DNA of 10,548 bases from Bacillota bacterium. GTDB taxonomy: Bacteria; Bacillota; Clostridia; Clostridiales; Clostridiaceae. Below the pieces are notes generated by a model, which saw only the letters and a list, made by a program, of their open reading frames with translations, did no database searches and was not told the origin of the DNA. A program made the position numbers and the translations under genes. Positions 7,083-10,548 of this stretch are shown piece after piece. The DNA is taken from contig JAEXZL010000108.1 in the NCBI GenBank assembly GCA_023451395.1, forward strand, positions 1 through 10,548. The letters run 5' to 3'. Every line of letters starts with the position of its first letter. The first letter of the stretch is position 1.

Positions 7083-7872
7083 GCTTATAGATATAAAAAA
7101 GACCTTTAATCCTGGTACAGTAAATGAAAAGGTAGCAATAGAAGGCCTTAACCTTACCTTGAATAATGGAGAGTTTGCCTCAATAATAGGAAGCAATGGT
7201 GCAGGGAAAAGCACTCTCTTTAATGCTATAGCCGGAAGCTTTTATATAGATGAGGGCTATATTGAGCTAGATGGAGAGGACATTACCTATAAGGCTGAAT
7301 ATAAGAGAAGCTATAGTATAGGAAGAATGTTTCAGGATCCTCTTAAGGGAACGGCACCACACATGACCATAGAGGAAAATCTCGCACTAGCTTACCTTAG
7401 AACTTATAAAAAAGGAGCTTATTTTGCAAGGGTCACAAAGAAGGATAAAAAAATCTTCAGAGAAAAGCTTGCTTTATTAAATATGGGATTGGAGGATAGA
7501 ATGAAGCAGCCTGTAGGTCTTTTATCTGGAGGACAAAGACAAGCGCTTACCCTGCTTATGGCAACCTTGGTTACTCCTAAGCTTTTACTTTTAGATGAGC
7601 ACACAGCAGCCCTTGATCCTGCCACAGCAGAGAAGGTGATGGAGCTTACAAAGAAAATAGTGGCGGAAAATAATATAGCCTGTCTGATGATAACTCATAA
7701 TATGCAGTCGGCCTTGGATCTTGGCAGCAGGCTTTTAATGATGGATTCAGGAAGAATAGTACTTGATATAAAGGAAGAGGAAAAAAGAGGTATTACCACT
7801 GAAGCACTTCTTAAACGATTTAGAGAAGGAGCAGGAAAAAACCTAGATAATGATAGAATACTTCTATCATAG
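7075..7872 (+). CDS. trpZ: Tryptophan ABC importer ATP-binding protein (TrpZ-like)
   Basis: The 265-residue cytoplasmic ATPase powers the TrpXY importer. Walker A GSNGAGKST is at 39-47, Q-loop Q87 at FQDP, signature LSGGQ at 150-154, Walker B LLLLDE at 170-175, and switch His208 in ITHNM. The early FNPGTVNEKVA insert and the LDEHTAALDP sequence, with His after the catalytic Glu, are typical of the COG1101 ATPases that pair with ABC_sub_bind systems. Unlike MetN, there is no added C-terminal regulatory domain; the last 50 residues only complete the ABC fold, so feedback is probably at the RNA level. Its ATG overlaps the trpY stop, with GGGAGGGAG (7061-7069) 5 bases before the ATG. It is the last gene of the unit and is followed by a strong terminator. 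Confidence 0.91.
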   Translation: MLKLIDIKKTFNPGTVNEKVAIEGLNLTLNNGEFASIIGSNGAGKSTLFNAIAGSFYIDEGYIELDGEDITYKAEYKRSYSIGRMFQDPLKGTAPHMTIEENLALAYLRTYKKGAYFARVTKKDKKIFREKLALLNMGLEDRMKQPVGLLSGGQRQALTLLMATLVTPKLLLLDEHTAALDPATAEKVMELTKKIVAENNIACLMITHNMQSALDLGSRLLMMDSGRIVLDIKEEEKRGITTEALLKRFREGAGKNLDNDRILLS

Positions 7873-7890
7873 AGTCATAACCAAGAGATG

Positions 7891-7946
7891 TACCTTTATG
7901 GCAAAAAGGTAGCTAGTATACATTATTAGCTACCTTTTTATATTTA
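7891..7946 (+). terminator. Intrinsic terminator after trpZ, with an overlapping alternative hairpin
   Basis: A perfect 13-bp stem AAAAAGGTAGCTA (7903-7915) with TAGCTACCTTTTT (7927-7939), an 11-base loop and a T-rich tail end the trp operon 30 bases after the trpZ stop. The A-run on the 5' arm could let it also work for the opposite strand, although no gene points that way. An upstream copy of TACCTTT (7891-7897) can pair with AAAGGTA (7905-7911), the same bases as the terminator 5' arm. Confidence 0.9.
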
Positions 7947-8120
7947 GCTTTTTTATTTTTTTAATTTAAAATCTATTAAGTAGGTTGATAATATAATCAT
8001 TTGAAGCAATTCCATTGAAGGCATCTATTTTATAATCTTCTACTTTAGCTTAAGTTTCCTTAGTAAGATTTTTGTGTTAAAGTAGCATTATAGGATAGGT
8101 AATAAGAAAGGAGGATTAAG

Positions 8121-10280
8121 GTGATTTTTACTTCTAAGTTTATAAGAAAACAGCTAGAGCTTTTAAAGCCCATTTTTAAGGGAACTTCCATAGAGACGGA
8201 AAGAAGATGGCAGGAGAGAATAGGCAAAATCATGGAGGCAAAGCATAGGAATGATGTTTTTACGAAGGAGCAAAGCTTTGGAAGCATTAATGGTGCCTGG
8301 ATTACTCCTAAAGTGCTTGAAAGAAGGGGAATTGTGCTATACCTCCATGGAGGCGGCTATATTTCAGGAGATCTAAACTATGCTAAAGGATTTGGAACAA
8401 CCTTAGCCTCAAGATGTGGAATCAAGGTTTTCACTATAGCCTATGGATTAGCCCCAGAGCATAAATACCCTGCTGCTTTGGAGGATGCCTTAAAAGCCTA
8501 TGAGTATCTTCTCACTAGGGGTTACAGCAATAGGGAGATTATACTTTGTGGTGATAGTGCTGGTGGTGGGCTCATTTATTCCCTTACCTTAAAGCTTAAA
8601 GAGCTGAATAAGCCATTACCTAGTGGAATGATAGCTCTTTCCCCTTGGACTGACTTGACCATCTCTGGAAGTTCCTACGAAAAAAATAAGGATTTAGACC
8701 CTTCCATGACCATAGAAAGACTGAGGTTTTATGGTGATTGTTATAGCATGGATAAAGAAAATCCTTTAGTGTCACCGCTCTTTGGGGATCTTAAGGGATT
8801 ACCTCCATCCTTGATTTTTGTAGGGGAAGTTGAAATCATGGCTGATGATTCTATAAGGCTTCATGAAAAGCTTATCAAAAATCGCTGTAAAAGTGAGTTA
8901 ATAATTGGCTCTGAAATGTGGCATGGTTATGTTCTCTATGATTTGAAGGAAAATCAATCAGACTTTGAAAAAATTAATGCATTTATAGAGAAAGTGCTCC
9001 AGGAAAAGAAAAGGCTTCGATGGATGAGGCTTGATAATGCTGCGAAAATTTATCCTGCTGCTAGGAGGAGAAATTGGAATAATGTATTTCGACTCTCTGC
9101 AACCCTAAAAGATAGAATTGATCCAGAGACTCTTCAGCTGGCCTTATCTATAACTATAAGGAGATTTCCTTCTATTGCAGTAAGGATTAGAAGAGGTGTA
9201 TTTTGGTATTATCTTGAGGAGATACCTAAGGCTCCAGCGGTTATGAAGGATAAAAGCTATCCTTTATCCAGGATGCCCTTTGATGATATAAGGAAATGTG
9301 CCTTTAGAGTTCTTTATTATGAAAATCGTATAGCAGTAGAATTCTTTCATGCCCTTACGGATGGTAATGGAGGAATGATATTTTTAAAAACCTTATTAGC
9401 AGAATATATTTCTATTAAATATTCTGCAGAAGCTGATAATAGCCATGGGGTGCTGGATAGGTTGGAAGAGCCATCTTCGGAAGAGCTGGAGGATAGCTTT
9501 TTGAAGTATTCTGGAGAAAAGGGGATGAGCAGGAGAGAGGAAACCTCCTATCGCCTTACAGGAACTCCCGAGGAGGATGGTTTTCTTCATAATATAACCT
9601 GTATTATGAAGGTTCAAGAGGTATTAGATAAAGCTAAAAGCTATAAGGTTACCTTAACGGAATTTTTGACAGCGGTAATGATACAATCCATTATAGAGAT
9701 ACAGGATAAGAAGATATCTAGTGTTAAGAAACAAAGACCGGTAAAGATTCTAATCCCAGTTAATCTTAGAAAGATATTTCCTAGCAAAAGTCTTAGAAAT
9801 TTTGTTTTATATGTTACTCCAGGTATAGACCCAACAATGGGAAGTTATACCTTAGAGGAAATATGCAAAAGTATTCATCATCAGGTGGGTGTTCAGTTAA
9901 ATCCCAAGCAGATGAAAGCTAGAATTACCACCAATGTTAATAGTGAGAAGACATTAATTTTGAAGGTTATGCCTTTATTTATTAAGAACATAGCCATGAA
10001 GATGGTTTATGATGCCGTTGGGGAAAAGAAGTCCTGTCTCTCTATTTCTAATCTAGGAGCTATAACCCTCCCTGAAGAGATGAGAGCTTTTGTGAAAAGG
10101 ATGGATTTTGTTTTGGGAGCCCAGGCTACCAATCCCAACAACTGCGGAGTTTTATCCTATGGTGATACTTTATATATTAATTTCATTAGAAGTATTAAAG
10201 AACCTGAGCTGGAAGCCGCTTTCTGTGCAAACATGAAAAGACTAGGGCTATCAGTTAAGGTAGAAAGCAATGGGAGGTAA
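8121..10280 (+). CDS. Fusion protein: HSL-type alpha/beta hydrolase plus alcohol-acetyltransferase/condensation-like acyltransferase
   Basis: The 719-residue product joins two enzymes. Residues about 1-292 are an alpha/beta hydrolase of the hormone-sensitive-lipase group (abhydrolase_3): oxyanion motif HGGG (76-79), nucleophile elbow GDSAGG with Ser146, and His268 in WHGY. The position of the usual acid (D in DPL) reads Val237, with Glu238 next to it the likely substitute. Residues about 298-715 resemble the alcohol acetyltransferase/condensation superfamily: a start WMRLDNAAKIYPAARRR, and catalytic HALTDG with His410, Asp414 and Gly415 (HxxxDG). There is no signal peptide or clear membrane helix, so it is probably cytoplasmic. 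The start is GTG 8121, 6 bases after AAGGAGG (8108-8114). The next gene follows the stop by 5 bases. Inference: the two halves make and break an ester, or pass an acyl group; the substrate is unknown. No strong promoter is visible in 7947-8107, only a TATAAT at 8031 without a good -35. Confidence 0.85.
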   Translation: MIFTSKFIRKQLELLKPIFKGTSIETERRWQERIGKIMEAKHRNDVFTKEQSFGSINGAWITPKVLERRGIVLYLHGGGYISGDLNYAKGFGTTLASRCGIKVFTIAYGLAPEHKYPAALEDALKAYEYLLTRGYSNREIILCGDSAGGGLIYSLTLKLKELNKPLPSGMIALSPWTDLTISGSSYEKNKDLDPSMTIERLRFYGDCYSMDKENPLVSPLFGDLKGLPPSLIFVGEVEIMADDSIRLHEKLIKNRCKSELIIGSEMWHGYVLYDLKENQSDFEKINAFIEKVLQEKKRLRWMRLDNAAKIYPAARRRNWNNVFRLSATLKDRIDPETLQLALSITIRRFPSIAVRIRRGVFWYYLEEIPKAPAVMKDKSYPLSRMPFDDIRKCAFRVLYYENRIAVEFFHALTDGNGGMIFLKTLLAEYISIKYSAEADNSHGVLDRLEEPSSEELEDSFLKYSGEKGMSRREETSYRLTGTPEEDGFLHNITCIMKVQEVLDKAKSYKVTLTEFLTAVMIQSIIEIQDKKISSVKKQRPVKILIPVNLRKIFPSKSLRNFVLYVTPGIDPTMGSYTLEEICKSIHHQVGVQLNPKQMKARITTNVNSEKTLILKVMPLFIKNIAMKMVYDAVGEKKSCLSISNLGAITLPEEMRAFVKRMDFVLGAQATNPNNCGVLSYGDTLYINFIRSIKEPELEAAFCANMKRLGLSVKVESNGR

Positions 10281-10285
10281 AGCCT

Positions 10286-10548
10286 ATGTATTGTATAAAT
10301 TGTGGAGTAGAGCTGGCAGACAGCGAAAAGAAATGTCCTTTATGTAATACCGTGGTCTATCATCCAGATATAAAGCAGGGTGAAGTGGAAAAGCCCTATC
10401 CAGAAGAGGAAGGTGTTAAGGAAACAGTTAGCCCTTTAGGGCTCATATATATTATTACCATGATGTTTAGCGTTCCATTAATCCTTACTGCAGTCACAGA
10501 TCTTAGTATAAATGGACAGATAACCTGGTCTGGATATGCTGTGGGATT
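10286..10548 (+). CDS. Start of a zinc-ribbon membrane protein (DUF6320-like), cut by the window end
   Basis: Only the first 87 residues are visible. They begin with a small zinc ribbon: CINCG at residues 3-7 and CPLC at residues 17-20 provide two CxxC pairs. A Glu-rich acidic linker (about residues 28-46) follows, and then a hydrophobic stretch (about 49-67) that looks like the first membrane helix. This layout fits the DUF6320 family, which I recall next to alcohol-acetyltransferase genes in Clostridia, but I cannot check that match here. GGGAGG (10272-10277) overlaps the end of the preceding gene and sits 8 bases before the ATG; the gap after the fusion-gene stop is 5 bases, so the two are almost certainly co-transcribed. 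A role tied to the acyltransferase is inference from position only. Confidence 0.75.
   Translation, partial: MYCINCGVELADSEKKCPLCNTVVYHPDIKQGEVEKPYPEEEGVKETVSPLGLIYIITMMFSVPLILTAVTDLSINGQITWSGYAVG

Noticed and set aside
8031..8036. TATAAT as -10 box of a promoter for the fusion gene
   Set aside because: The hexamer is perfect but no acceptable -35 lies 16-18 bases upstream (the bases there read close to AATTCC) and there is no extended -10 TG. A promoter probably exists in 7947-8107, but I cannot place it.

Overview
The window looks like chromosomal DNA of a low-GC Gram-positive anaerobe, most likely a member of the Clostridia. It is AT-rich, nearly every start has a strong AGGAGG-type ribosome binding site, there are two type-I lipoproteins with Clostridia-style lipoboxes, and two T-box riboswitches control transcription. 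All genes lie on the + strand. I see no insertion sequence, phage gene, tRNA, rRNA or CRISPR array.

Layout. (1) Positions 1-434 hold the 3' end of an unrecognised gene with an HEYYH motif, probably a zinc peptidase-like protein. (2) A promoter (538-566) and a T-box leader whose specifier reads AUG (Met) precede metN-metI-metQ and an M20 amidohydrolase gene (924-4663). (3) A second promoter (4703-4731) and a T-box leader whose specifier reads UGG (Trp) precede a three-gene ABC importer of the trpXYZ type (5060-7872), closed by a strong intrinsic terminator. (4) From 8121 to the window end there is a separate unit: a 719-residue fusion of an HSL-type alpha/beta hydrolase and an alcohol-acetyltransferase/condensation-like acyltransferase, then the start of a zinc-ribbon membrane protein that runs off the window.

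How the genes work together. The first two operons are parallel amino-acid scavenging modules. Each senses its own uncharged tRNA in the leader RNA and turns on a dedicated importer: methionine through MetNIQ, with a peptidase that may release Met from acylated forms, and tryptophan through TrpXYZ. The methionine importer ATPase also carries the C-terminal NIL domain known for feedback inhibition, so that uptake is probably controlled both at transcription and at the protein. The last unit is functionally separate; its fused hydrolase-acyltransferase and zinc-ribbon membrane neighbour suggest a lipid or ester metabolism job that I cannot define.

Most of the window is recognisable. The least characterised part is the hydrolase-acyltransferase fusion with its membrane neighbour. 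Secondary points of interest are the sequence deviations in the two T-boxes, an RNA hairpin between trpX and trpY, and mutually exclusive hairpins after trpZ.
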